Origin: AP-15 sp963702685
GTDB taxonomy: Bacteria; Pseudomonadota; Alphaproteobacteria; ATCC43930; CGMCC-115725
Length of the DNA: 64,000 nt
Assembly (NCBI GenBank): GCA_963702685.1
Contig: CAVPDQ010000002.1
Location: 62,001 to 126,000 of the forward strand
Reading direction: 5' to 3'
Positions 1 to 8,507 of this stretch are shown piece after piece. Made by a program: the position numbers and the translations under genes. The notes below the pieces were generated by a model. The model was not told the DNA's origin. It saw only the letters and a program-made list of their open reading frames with translations, and did not search any database. Positions within the stretch are counted from its first letter, which is position 1; the number at the start of each line of letters is the position of its first letter.

Positions 1-49
1 TGACCGCCGGTCTCGACGAGATCGCCAATCCGCGCCTGCGGCGATCGGC

Positions 50-53
<4 letters not shown>
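1..53 (+). CDS. C-terminal tail of an ABC peptide-transporter permease (partial)
   Basis: Only the last 16 codons are in the window, ending in the residues GLDEIANPRLRRSA. DppC/OppC-type permeases characteristically end GDGLxDxxDPRLR, and the complete permease gene at 61298-62219 ends in DIADPRLRGAV, so this is very probably the inner-membrane permease partner of the two ATPase genes that follow. Its stop codon overlaps the next start codon (ATGA), showing translational coupling. Family assignment rests on this short tail and on context. Confidence 0.6.
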
Positions 54-1002
<949 letters not shown>

Positions 1003-1006
<4 letters not shown>

Positions 1007-2079
1007 CGCCGCTGCTCGAGCTGTGCCGTGTGTCGAAGCATTTCGCCGGCGGCATGCTCGGGCGCAGGCGGCAGCTGGCGCTCGACGATTTCTCCTATGT
1101 CGTCGATATGGCGCGGCCCGGGATCACCGCGGTGGTCGGCGAGAGCGGCAGCGGCAAGACCACCCTGGCCCGGCTGCTGCTCGGACTGACCGAGCCCAGC
1201 GCCGGCGTGGTCCGCTATCGCGGGCGGCCATTGCCGAGCCTCTCCGCCGGGCAGCGCCGGGAATTCCGCCGCGAGGTGCAGGCGATCTTCCAAGACCCGT
1301 ACGCGGTCTATAACCCGTTCTACCGGGTGGACCACGTGCTGACGACGCCGGTGCGCAAATTCGCGTTGACGGCGACACGGGCGGCGGGGCGCGTCGTGAT
1401 CGAAGAGGCGCTGCGCACCGTCGGCCTGCGTCCCGAGGAGATCCTCGGCCGCTATCCGCACCAGCTGTCGGGAGGGCAGCGCCAGCGCATCATGGTGGCG
1501 CGGGCGCTGTTGCTGCGCCCGCGGCTGATCGTTGCCGACGAGCCGGTATCGATGGTCGACGCGTCGCTGCGCGCCACCATCCTCGGCAGCTTGAAAAAGC
1601 TCAACGAGGAGCTCGGCATCGCGATCCTCTATATTACCCACGATCTCGCCACCGCCTATCAGATCGCCGACACGATCCTCGTCCTCTTTCGCGCCTCGGT
1701 GGTGGAGGCCGGCGATGTCGAGCTGGTGGTGAAGGCACCGCAGCATCCCTACACGCAGCTCCTGGTCGCGGCGATACCGCGCGTCAGCACGGTGCGCGAC
1801 TGGAATGCGCCAGCGGGACCGAACGCAGCGGGACCGAACGCAGCGGGGCCGAACGAAGGCGAGCTTGCGGCCCAGGGTTGCAATTTCGCCGGTCGCTGCC
1901 CGATCGCCGTGCCGCGCTGCGCGACCGCCCGGCCGCCGCTCTATCGCATCGACCCGCGCCGCGCCGCATCATGCTTTCGCCACAGCGAAAGGCCGGTCCT
2001 GCCACCGGAGGATATCGCCCAGCTGCTGGCGCCGTGCCCGCAGCCCGAGGCCGTGAGCTTGGCCGCGCCCCCGAGCTGA
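1003..2079 (+). CDS. Oligopeptide ABC transporter ATP-binding protein (DppF/OppF type)
   Basis: This is the second ATPase of the importer, 358 residues from the ATG at 1003, which overlaps the preceding stop; a GTG at 991 is a less likely start. GESGSGKTT (Walker A), HQLSGGQRQR (signature), LIVADEPVS (Walker B) and ITHDLA (H-loop) are all present. Between the ATPase core and the C-terminal oligo_HPY region (GCNFAGRCPIAVPRC) the protein carries an in-frame 5-residue repeat of the AGPNA type. It is the last gene of the operon; a repeat element and then a catabolic operon follow. Function within the importer is clear, the substrate is not. Confidence 0.92.
1811..1855 (+). repeat. Three in-frame 15-bp tandem repeats inside the DppF-like gene
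   Basis: Three consecutive 15-bp units of the form CAGCGGGACCGAACG; the third has one A-to-G change. They encode an AGPNA pentapeptide repeat in the linker before the C-terminal cysteine region. The unit length keeps the reading frame, so copy number could vary without breaking the gene. Confidence 0.9.
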
Positions 2080-2421
2080 GAGCTTTTGAAGGAATTGGCG
2101 CGGCGTGAAAAACTGTCTCCTCGGGCATGGCGTGCGTGCTTCGAGACGCGCCCAAGGGCGCTCCTCAGCATGAGGTGAGCTATTGAGAATATTAACGAAG
2201 TACCTTATCCTGAGGAAGCCGCGTAGCGGCTGTCTCGAAGGACGCACGGCGCCGATCCAGCCCCCAAGTCAATAGGCTCACACGCGCTGAGGAGGCGCAG
2301 GATAGCCGCCGCAGCTCAGGCCGCCCCAAGCGCCGCTTTTCTTGCCAACCCGCTTTTCATGTATGACGAGCAGTGCAACTCTGTCGCAGCCCATCCCGTC
2401 GAACCGCATCAGGACCGCCCG
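2080..2421. other. Intergenic region with a palindromic repeat, no gene
   Basis: These 342 bases hold a palindromic repeat (2132-2247, listed separately) and then about 170 bases leading to the enolase-superfamily gene. The open frames crossing it on either strand show no protein-like composition or ribosome-binding site. An AGGA-containing stretch 8-11 bases before the ATG at 2422 supports that start over the upstream in-frame ATG at 2359. Confidence 0.6.
2132..2247. repeat. Palindromic intergenic repeat, copy 1 (CTTCGAGAC family)
   Basis: The left end GTGCGTGCTTCGAGAC is matched in inverted orientation by GTCTCGAAGGACGCAC at the right end with one mismatch. Inside are the paired segments CTCCTCAGCATGAGG and CCTTATCCTGAGG. 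The same plan recurs at 5472-5642, 30024-30222 and, interrupted, at 39516-39807. Such MITE/REP-like elements are common between alphaproteobacterial genes; no transposase is associated. Confidence 0.8.
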
Positions 2422-3522
2422 ATGAAAGTCACCGGCATACGCGCCAATATCGTCGCACTCCCAGCCGACGAGCCGCTCGCCGGCGCCGCGGAAAACCCGA
2501 ACGGCACCCGTCCGATCGTCACCCTCGAAATCGAGACCGACGACGGGGCGGTCGGCGTTGGCGCCACCTATTTTGGCGGTGCGCTGACGGGGAGCCTGAA
2601 GCGCGCGGTCGAGGAATTGGGGGCGCTCACCATCGGCGAAGACCCGGTGCGGGTCGAGATGGTCGCGGCAAAGCTGCGCGCTGCGGCGGGCTCGGCCGGG
2701 CCCGGCGGCATCTTCAACCTGGCGCATTCGGCGATCGACACGGCGCTGTGGGATTTGCGCGCCAAGTCGATGGGCCTGCCGCTGTGGAAATTGCTCGGTG
2801 GCGCCCGCGACCGGGTGCCCACTTATGCCAGCGGCGCCTTGATGCGCGGCCTTTCGCTCGACCGGGTGGTCCAGGCGGCGGCAACGCTGAAAGACCGCGG
2901 CTGGCGCGAGATGAAAACGCAGCTGGCGCTCCCCGGCGAGACGACACCGGCAAAGGAGGTCGAGCGCATGCGCCGGATGCGGGACGCGATCGGCCCCGAC
3001 ATCAAATTGATGTGCGACATCAACCAGCGCTGGCGTCCCGAGCAGGCGATCGACATCGGCCGGCGGGTCGAGGATGAGGGCGTCGGGTTGTCCTGGCTCG
3101 AGGACGTGACCACGGCCGATGATTTCGCCGGCCTTGCCCGCATCGCCGCGGCGCTGTCGACACCGGTCTGCGGCGGCGAATATCTGTGGGGCATCGTGCC
3201 GTTCCGCCACATGGTCGAAGCCCGCTCGGTCGATGTCGTGATGATCGACCTCGTCAGGGTCGGCGGCGTCACCCAATGGCTGAAGGTCGCCGGCATGGCC
3301 GAGGCGTTCAACCTGCCGGTGGTCAGCCATCTGATCCCCGAAGTGCATGTCCACCTGGTCGGCGCGATCCCGAACGGGCTGACCGTCGAATACATGCCGT
3401 GGCTGATGCCGCTGTTCGAGGAGGTGCCGCTCCAGCAGAACGGCGAGCTTCTGATGCCGACCGCACCCGGCCTCGGCCTCAAATTCGCCCGGTCCACGAT
3501 CGACCGCTACCGCGTCGCTTGA
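2422..3522 (+). CDS. Mandelate racemase/muconate lactonizing enzyme-family protein (enolase superfamily)
   Basis: A 366-residue enolase-superfamily enzyme that would abstract a proton alpha to a carboxylate in a racemase, epimerase or acid-sugar dehydratase reaction. Metal ligands fit D199 (CDINQRW), E227 (WLEDV) and E253 (GGE). A mandelate-racemase-type His-Asp dyad is visible as D276 (MIDLVRVGG) and H303 (VVSHL), with E323 in VEYMPW. The position of the usual KxK motif reads K165-T-Q167, so the second lysine base is replaced by glutamine. The start at 2422 is chosen because it matches the N-terminus of the paralogue at 4313. The MBL-fold gene begins directly after its stop. The substrate is unknown. 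Confidence 0.88.
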   Translation: MKVTGIRANIVALPADEPLAGAAENPNGTRPIVTLEIETDDGAVGVGATYFGGALTGSLKRAVEELGALTIGEDPVRVEMVAAKLRAAAGSAGPGGIFNLAHSAIDTALWDLRAKSMGLPLWKLLGGARDRVPTYASGALMRGLSLDRVVQAAATLKDRGWREMKTQLALPGETTPAKEVERMRRMRDAIGPDIKLMCDINQRWRPEQAIDIGRRVEDEGVGLSWLEDVTTADDFAGLARIAAALSTPVCGGEYLWGIVPFRHMVEARSVDVVMIDLVRVGGVTQWLKVAGMAEAFNLPVVSHLIPEVHVHLVGAIPNGLTVEYMPWLMPLFEEVPLQQNGELLMPTAPGLGLKFARSTIDRYRVA

Positions 3523-4287
3523 ATGGGCCTCAAGCTCTTTGCCTTCACTTGCGGCCGTCTGAACGGCGATCTCGGCCGTCTGATGGAAGGCGGCGAAGGC
3601 CGCGCCGAGCTGCCGATCCCGGCCTATCTGATCGAGCATCCCAAGGGGACGGTGCTGTTCGACACCGGCTTGCATCCCGATTGCCGGCACGACCCCGAAG
3701 GGCGCGTCGGACCGCGGCTCGCCGGTCTTTTCTCGTTCGACTACCGGCCCGGCGAAGACATCGGCGCGCGTCTCGAAGCGATCGGCCGAGACCCGGCGCG
3801 GATCGACATCGTCGTCAATTCGCATCTCCATTTCGACCATGCCGGCGGCAACGCGCTGGTGCCCAACGCATCGCTGGTGGTTCAGCGGCGGGAGTGGGAA
3901 GCGGGGCATGATCCCGACCTCGCCGCCGCGAACGGCTTCAACCCGGCAGATTTCGACCTGGGCCACAAGACGGTTCTGATCGACGGCGAGCATGATTTGT
4001 TTGGTGACGGCAGCGTCGTCTGTCTGCCGACCTGGGGCCACACGCCGGGGCACCAGTCGCTCAAATTGCGGCTCGCTTCGGGGGAGATCGTCCTCGCCGC
4101 CGATGCCTGCTATTTCTGCCGGACCTTGCGTGAGCGGCGCTTGCCGCAACGCGTCCACGACCGAACGGCGATGCTTGCCTCGCTCGCCGATCTCGCCCGC
4201 CGCGAGACGGCCGGCGCCCGGATCTTTTTCGGCCATGACGCCCTATTCTGGAAGACCGTGCCGCAAGCGCCGGCGATGATCGCCTGA
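3523..4287 (+). CDS. MBL-fold metallo-hydrolase, N-acyl-homoserine-lactonase-like
   Basis: This 254-residue protein has a complete metallo-beta-lactamase-fold metal site: HLHFDH at residues 101-106, H176 in TPGH, D194 in AADACYF and H238 near the C-terminus. Spacing and the N-terminal FDTGLHP motif fit the lactonase (AttM/AhlD-like) branch that opens lactone rings. There is no signal peptide, so it acts in the cytoplasm. The ATG follows the stop codon of the preceding enolase-family gene without a gap, and a second enolase-family gene follows 25 bases later. That context suggests hydrolysis of a sugar-acid lactone or related ester in a catabolic pathway rather than, or as well as, quorum quenching; this is inference. 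Confidence 0.85.
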   Translation: MGLKLFAFTCGRLNGDLGRLMEGGEGRAELPIPAYLIEHPKGTVLFDTGLHPDCRHDPEGRVGPRLAGLFSFDYRPGEDIGARLEAIGRDPARIDIVVNSHLHFDHAGGNALVPNASLVVQRREWEAGHDPDLAAANGFNPADFDLGHKTVLIDGEHDLFGDGSVVCLPTWGHTPGHQSLKLRLASGEIVLAADACYFCRTLRERRLPQRVHDRTAMLASLADLARRETAGARIFFGHDALFWKTVPQAPAMIA

Positions 4288-4312
4288 CCAAAACCGAAGA
4301 CCGTGGTGACGC

Positions 4313-5422
4313 ATGAAAATATCGAGCATCCGCTCGCAGATTCTGCTGCTGCCCGAATCCGACCCGCTGGCCGACACGCCGGAGAACCCGGATGCGGCGC
4401 GGCCGATCGTCATCGTCGAGATCGGCACCGATGACGGCATCGAAGGGCTGGCGGTCACTTTCTACGGCGGTGCGATCACCGCCGCGCTGAAGCGCGCGGT
4501 CGATGATCTGGGGGCGCTGGCGGTCGGCGAGGACCCGCATCGGGTCGAGGCGATCGGCGCCAAGCTGCGCAATGCCGCCGGCGGCGCCGGCCCGGCCGGC
4601 ATGTTCACGCTGGCGCTCTCGGCGATCGACATCGCGTTGTGGGACATCCGCGGCAAGGCGCTGGGGCTGCCGTTGTGGAAATTGCTCGGCGGCGCGCGTC
4701 AGCGCATCGCCACCTATGCCAGCGGCTCGCTCAGACGCAACCTGACGCTCGACCAGACGGTGACGGCGGCCGGCAAGCTGAAGGAGAAGGGCTTTCGCGA
4801 GGCCAAGATGCAGCTGGCCCTGCCCGGCGCCACGACCCCGGCAAAAGAGGTCGAGCGCGCGGTCAAAATCCGCGAGGCGCTCGGCCCCGACATCAAATTG
4901 ATGTGCGACATCAACCAGCGCTGGCGGCCGGAGCAGGCAATCGATATCGGCCGGCGGGTCGAGGATGCGGGCGTGGGCCTGTTCTGGCTCGAAGACGTGA
5001 CGACGCATGACGATTACGCCGGCATCGCCCGGGTCAATGCGGCGCTCGCGACGCCGATCTGCGGCGGCGAGCTAATCTACGGCATCGTGCCGTTCCGCCA
5101 TATGATCGAGGCGCGGTCGGTCGATTATGTGATGATCGACCTCATTCGCGCCGGCGGGGTGACACCATGGCGCAAGATCGCCGGCATGGCCGAGGCCTTC
5201 AACTTGCCGGTCGTCAGCCACGTCATCCCCGAGATCCACGCGCACCTCGTCGCCGCGGCGCCGAACGGGCTGACCGTCGAATATATGGGCTGGATGCTGA
5301 AGCTGTTCGACGGTGTGGCCGATTTCGATGCCGAGAGCGGTGAGATCGTGCTCTCCGACCGCCCCGGTCTCGGCCTCGCCTTCAACCGGGCGACGGTCGA
5401 TCGCTATCGGGCGGCATCATAA
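4313..5422 (+). CDS. Second mandelate racemase/muconate lactonizing enzyme-family protein, paralogue of the 2422 gene
   Basis: A 369-residue enolase-superfamily protein closely similar to the product at 2422-3522 in both protein and DNA; the stretch coding for GPDIKLMCDINQRW is almost identical. The same active-site pattern is present: CDINQRW, WLEDV and GGE metal ligands, MIDLIRAGG aspartate, VVSHV histidine, VEYMGW glutamate, and a KMQ in place of KxK. The two genes probably arose by local duplication and diverged to act on related substrates or successive steps. It is the last gene of the trio; a repeat element follows. Start ATG is preceded by a weak GTGGTGA ribosome-binding region. Confidence 0.88.
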   Translation: MKISSIRSQILLLPESDPLADTPENPDAARPIVIVEIGTDDGIEGLAVTFYGGAITAALKRAVDDLGALAVGEDPHRVEAIGAKLRNAAGGAGPAGMFTLALSAIDIALWDIRGKALGLPLWKLLGGARQRIATYASGSLRRNLTLDQTVTAAGKLKEKGFREAKMQLALPGATTPAKEVERAVKIREALGPDIKLMCDINQRWRPEQAIDIGRRVEDAGVGLFWLEDVTTHDDYAGIARVNAALATPICGGELIYGIVPFRHMIEARSVDYVMIDLIRAGGVTPWRKIAGMAEAFNLPVVSHVIPEIHAHLVAAAPNGLTVEYMGWMLKLFDGVADFDAESGEIVLSDRPGLGLAFNRATVDRYRAAS

Positions 5423-5471
5423 GCCAAAGGGGAGGCCGCTGTCCCCGGGTGGAATGCCTGGCAGCCGTTCC

Positions 5472-5642
5472 TGTACCAGCACCCTTCGAGACGGCCCTTC
5501 GGGCCTCCTCAGGGTGAGGCAAGCCATTGAAACAAAAAGCCTCGTCCTGAGGAGCGTTCCGCAGGAGCGCGTCTCGAAGGGCCTGCCCTCGCGAAGGCGG
5601 GGGATGCGGAACCGCTCTGACTCACGTTTTTCAGCACCCTGC
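5472..5642. repeat. Palindromic intergenic repeat, copy 2 (CTTCGAGAC family, long form)
   Basis: Two arms, CCCTTCGAGACGGCCC...CTCAGGGTGAGG and CCTGAGGAGCG...GTCTCGAAGGGCC, form an imperfect palindrome (core 5482-5581), followed by a shared tail to CAGCACCCTGCT. The whole stretch is close to identical to 30050-30222, which makes it a dispersed element of about 170-200 bp. It fills the 219-base gap between convergent genes and may also act as a transcription terminator. Confidence 0.85.
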
Positions 5643-6364
5643 TAAGCCGCGCTGTCGAGCTCGGGGTAATGGCGGAAGATGCCGTGCTCGTTGAATGCTA
5701 TCCGCCGGTTCGAGGCGAGATAGGCGGCGATGCGCGGTCGGGCCGCGACTCGGTCGTGCAAGGCGACGACGCGAGGGTGGCGGGCTTCGAGCCCGGCCAT
5801 CGCGCGCGGGAAGGCGTAGCGCAGTCCCTCGACCACCTGAAACAGCGACAAATCGGGATAGGACAACCGCGCGCCGACGAGGTGCCGGTCGCCCGCCGGG
5901 TTCTTCGCCAGCACCCGCTCGAAATAGCCGAGATATTTCGGCGCGCGCGAGCGCAGAAAATCGGCGGTTCGGGCCTTGGCTTCGCTGCGCTGGTCTTCGT
6001 AATAGAGGCTGCTGGCGATCGGGTGGTGGGTGTCGTGGGCCTCGTCCACCAGATCGGCGATCGTCAGCTGCAGCTGGTGCGCCCAGACCCGGCCGGCCTC
6101 CGCGATCGGCGCCAGCCGGTGGTGCGCGCCGAGATATGCCAGGATGTTCGCGGTCTGCGCGATGACGAGCTTCCCCGCACGCAAAAACGGCGGCGCAAAG
6201 GGCGGGCGCTCGACTTCCTCGCCATCGAGAAGCTGCATCATCCCGCTTTCGCCGCCCGCTTCGCGCGCGACATCGACATATTCGGCGCCGGCTTCCTCCA
6301 GCGCCAAGCGGACCAGCTCGCCACGCCCCTGAATCCCGCCCCAGTAATAAAGCTCGTACCGCAT
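5642..6364 (-). CDS. Glutathione S-transferase family protein
   Basis: A 240-residue cytosolic protein with the GST layout: an N-terminal thioredoxin-like domain (MRYELYYWGGIQGRGELVRL, about residues 1-85, including the QTANILAYLG glutathione-binding segment) and an all-helical C-terminal domain. Members conjugate glutathione to electrophiles or isomerise substrates; the sequence does not fix which. The upstream in-frame extension of the open frame lies over the neighbouring gene and is rejected because MRYELYYW is a classic GST beginning. It lies 11 bases downstream of the DUF4286-like gene on the same strand, so the two are probably co-transcribed. Confidence 0.88.
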   Translation of the reverse strand: MRYELYYWGGIQGRGELVRLALEEAGAEYVDVAREAGGESGMMQLLDGEEVERPPFAPPFLRAGKLVIAQTANILAYLGAHHRLAPIAEAGRVWAHQLQLTIADLVDEAHDTHHPIASSLYYEDQRSEAKARTADFLRSRAPKYLGYFERVLAKNPAGDRHLVGARLSYPDLSLFQVVEGLRYAFPRAMAGLEARHPRVVALHDRVAARPRIAAYLASNRRIAFNEHGIFRHYPELDSAA

Positions 6365-6375
6365 GGCGGACGACG

Positions 6376-7008
6376 CTAAGCCGACCGCCGGTATCGGCGG
6401 CAGAGGAGGCGCAGCCGGTTGGCAATCTGCGGTCGGATCCGGTCGGGCATCGGGGTGGCTTCGCTGGCCCGCTTCCATTCGGCGCCGCCGGGCACCTCCG
6501 GCGCTGTCAGATGATAAAGTGCGATGTATTTCGGGTTGCCGGCGGCGGCCCGGAAGCGGCGTGCAGACAAGACGCCCGGCACGCGAGCGAGCGCCGGCAC
6601 GTGCTCGGTGTCGTACCAGGCGTTGAATTCGGTCTCGACCTCGGGCGCCGGCGTCATCCCGACCAGCAGCAAGCCCTCGGCATCCGGCGCGACGTTTTCG
6701 CCGGGCAGGATTTCTTCGCCCTCGAAGCGCAAGAGGCGCCGGCACTTCGCGGTCACCCGCTTTGACCAAGGCGACAAATTCTCGCCGCCGATCGCGCGGT
6801 AGGCGGGGCTCTGCAGCACGGCGAGGCTGGCGAGGTCGTAGAGCGCCACCGACTGCTTCGGGTCGTCGGCGCCGATCCAGCGCCGGCAGGTCAAAAATCC
6901 GGGGACGCGCTCGCGCTCGGGAATGTGCTCGAGATCGTACCAATCGTTGAATTCATCCTCGGCGGCTCCGGTAAAATCGAACGCCGCGATCAGCAGACCC
7001 TTGGCCAT
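6376..7008 (-). CDS. DUF4286/EthD-like dimeric alpha/beta-barrel protein, internally duplicated
   Basis: The 210-residue product contains two copies of a motif, EFNDWYDLEHIPERERVPGF near residues 19-38 and EFNAWYDTEHVPALARVPGV near residues 127-146. It is therefore a two-domain ferredoxin-like (dimeric alpha/beta-barrel) protein. Related small proteins act as decarboxylases, monooxygenases or have no known function. A GAGGAGGAG ribosome-binding site precedes the ATG. It is followed closely by the GST gene and preceded by an overlapping 53-codon frame. No catalytic role can be assigned from the sequence. Confidence 0.75.
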   Translation of the reverse strand: MAKGLLIAAFDFTGAAEDEFNDWYDLEHIPERERVPGFLTCRRWIGADDPKQSVALYDLASLAVLQSPAYRAIGGENLSPWSKRVTAKCRRLLRFEGEEILPGENVAPDAEGLLLVGMTPAPEVETEFNAWYDTEHVPALARVPGVLSARRFRAAAGNPKYIALYHLTAPEVPGGAEWKRASEATPMPDRIRPQIANRLRLLCRRYRRSA

Positions 7009-7151
7009 GACGGCTCCTCCTCGGTGTCGAGCGTTGGACAGCGTTGCTGCGAGGCCGTCCCCTTTTCGGCGAGCTCGGCCTGCGCGTGCTCGTTCTTGTC
7101 GAGGTCGATCCCCATTGCGTGCAAGACCTGCCGCGCCTTGGTTTCGGTCAT
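6990..7151 (-). CDS. Possible small protein of 53 residues
   Basis: An ATG at 7151 is preceded by a strong AGGAGG at a 10-base spacing and opens a 53-codon frame beginning MTETKARQVLHAMGIDL. The frame overlaps the start of the DUF4286-like gene by 19 bases in a different frame, as coupled genes often do. The peptide is charged and helical in character, with no signal or membrane segment. I do not recognise a family. The ribosome-binding site is the main support; it could also be part of the leader of the downstream gene. Confidence 0.45.
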   Translation of the reverse strand: MTETKARQVLHAMGIDLDKNEHAQAELAEKGTASQQRCPTLDTEEEPSWPRVC

Positions 7152-7329
7152 GGCGGGCCTTCCTCCTGGTCGATTAGGGCGCTGCTGCCTATATTAAGGT
7201 CGTAACCGGTCGGGGTCGATCAGGTTCGCCGCAGGTGTCGGTTTCGTTCGGCGGCCGATCCGCTGCGTTCCGACCGGAATTTCATACCCGAGCACCTCGA
7301 CCGCCGGGGTCCGCCGGCAGGAGAGCCTT

Positions 7330-7668
7330 ATGGACATGATCACCAAGCTGCCGGAAATGTCGGATGATGCGCTCTCCAATTTGCGGACCAACGCCAAACG
7401 GCTGCAGGAAACCGGCAACCCGCATCAGCGCTCCGACGCCGCAGCACTCCTCCCCGCCGTCGAAGCCGAGATCGGCGCCCGGCGCCTTGCCAAGGCAAAA
7501 GCGGCGCGCGCTGCGGCAAAGGACAAGCCGCGCGCCGCGCGCCCGGCCAAGCCCTCCCGCCGCGCATCCGCGTCGGGCTCGGAGTTCGAAGGCCGAAAGC
7601 TGATCCCTAAAAAGCCGGTTGGAGCGGCCCCTTTTTCAAGGCATTTTGCGGATCGGGCGCGCGGCTGA
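7330..7668 (+). CDS. Small conserved hypothetical protein, alphaproteobacterial type
   Basis: A 112-residue protein starting MDMITKLPEMSDDALSNL. The N-terminal half predicts as two helices (about residues 8-50) and the C-terminal half is rich in alanine, lysine and arginine and probably disordered or nucleic-acid binding. Similar short proteins with the MSDDALSNL motif occur widely in Bradyrhizobium-like genomes without assigned function, to my recollection. It stands alone upstream of the enoyl-CoA hydratase gene, 29 bases away on the same strand. Confidence 0.65.
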   Translation: MDMITKLPEMSDDALSNLRTNAKRLQETGNPHQRSDAAALLPAVEAEIGARRLAKAKAARAAAKDKPRAARPAKPSRRASASGSEFEGRKLIPKKPVGAAPFSRHFADRARG

Positions 7669-7697
7669 CGGCGTCCGCTTCTGTCCGGGAGATCACG

Positions 7698-8477
7698 ATG
7701 TCGGTTGATGTGAGCGTCGCGGGCGCGGTGGCGAAAATCGTGCTGAACCGCCCGGAAAAGCTCAACGCGCTGACCGTCGAGATGCGCCGCGACCTGGCCG
7801 ACGTTTTTGTCCGGCTGCGCTATGACGACGCGGTGCGCGCGATCATCGTCACCGGCGCCGGACGTGCGTTTTGCTCCGGAGCGGATGTCGAGCGCATGGC
7901 TGGGCAGCATCGCGATTTGCGCGCCGACCGCGAGCGCATGCAATCGGGCGCGCACACCTTTATCGCCGCCATCCATGCGATCGAAAAGCCGGTGATCGCC
8001 GCGGTGCGCGGGCCCGCGGTCGGGATCGGTTGGAGCATCGCGCTCGCCTGCGACTTGGTCATCGCGTCGAGCACCGCACGGTTCTCGCAAATCTTTCGAC
8101 GGATCGGCTTGGCGCCCGACGGCGGCGCGGTCTGGTTCCTGACCCGGCTGATCGGCATGGCAAAGGCAAAGGAGCTGGTCTTTACCGCGCGTTTTGTCGA
8201 GGCCGAGGAGGCGTTGTCGCTCGGCCTCGTCAACCGCGTCGTCGATGACGACCGGCTGATGAGCGAGGCCGAGGCGCTGGCGAGCGACCTCGCCGAGGCG
8301 CCGACTTTCGCCCTCGGACTGGCGAAAAAGCTGTTCAACGCCGCAGCCGGGCCGAGCCTCGAGCAATATCTCGAAATCGAAAGCCTGGTGCAGCCGCAGC
8401 TGCACCACACCGCCGACAATGCCGAGGGCGTGGCCGCCTTCCGCGAAAAGCGTCCGGCGAAATTCATCGGCCGCTGA
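7698..8477 (+). CDS. Enoyl-CoA hydratase/isomerase family protein (crotonase fold)
   Basis: A 259-residue crotonase-superfamily enzyme. The first oxyanion-hole segment is visible in TGAGRAFCSGADVERM (about residues 54-69) and the second in GPAVGIGWSIALACDL (about residues 103-118). The IGLAPDGGAVWFL region matches hydratase/isomerase members such as PaaG. It would hydrate or isomerise an acyl-CoA in fatty- or aromatic-acid degradation. A GGGAGATC sequence precedes the ATG. Neighbours give no specific pathway: a small hypothetical upstream and a convergent solute receptor gene downstream. Confidence 0.88.
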   Translation: MSVDVSVAGAVAKIVLNRPEKLNALTVEMRRDLADVFVRLRYDDAVRAIIVTGAGRAFCSGADVERMAGQHRDLRADRERMQSGAHTFIAAIHAIEKPVIAAVRGPAVGIGWSIALACDLVIASSTARFSQIFRRIGLAPDGGAVWFLTRLIGMAKAKELVFTARFVEAEEALSLGLVNRVVDDDRLMSEAEALASDLAEAPTFALGLAKKLFNAAAGPSLEQYLEIESLVQPQLHHTADNAEGVAAFREKRPAKFIGR

Positions 8478-8507
8478 AACAAGGGTCGGCGGCCGGATCG
8501 GGCCGCT

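Noticed and set aside
2359..2421. Upstream ATG for the first enolase-family gene
   Set aside because: The 21 additional residues have no counterpart in the paralogue at 4313, whose start aligns with 2422.
2278..4236. Long minus-strand open frame of about 650 codons opposite the enolase-family and lactonase genes
   Set aside because: Arises from GC-rich codon bias of the plus-strand genes; residue composition is rich in H, R, D, G and Q with no recognisable motif, and it crosses two real genes.
5642..6943. 433-codon frame containing the GST and an N-terminal extension
   Set aside because: The extension overlaps the DUF4286-like gene in another frame; the GST fold begins at 6364.
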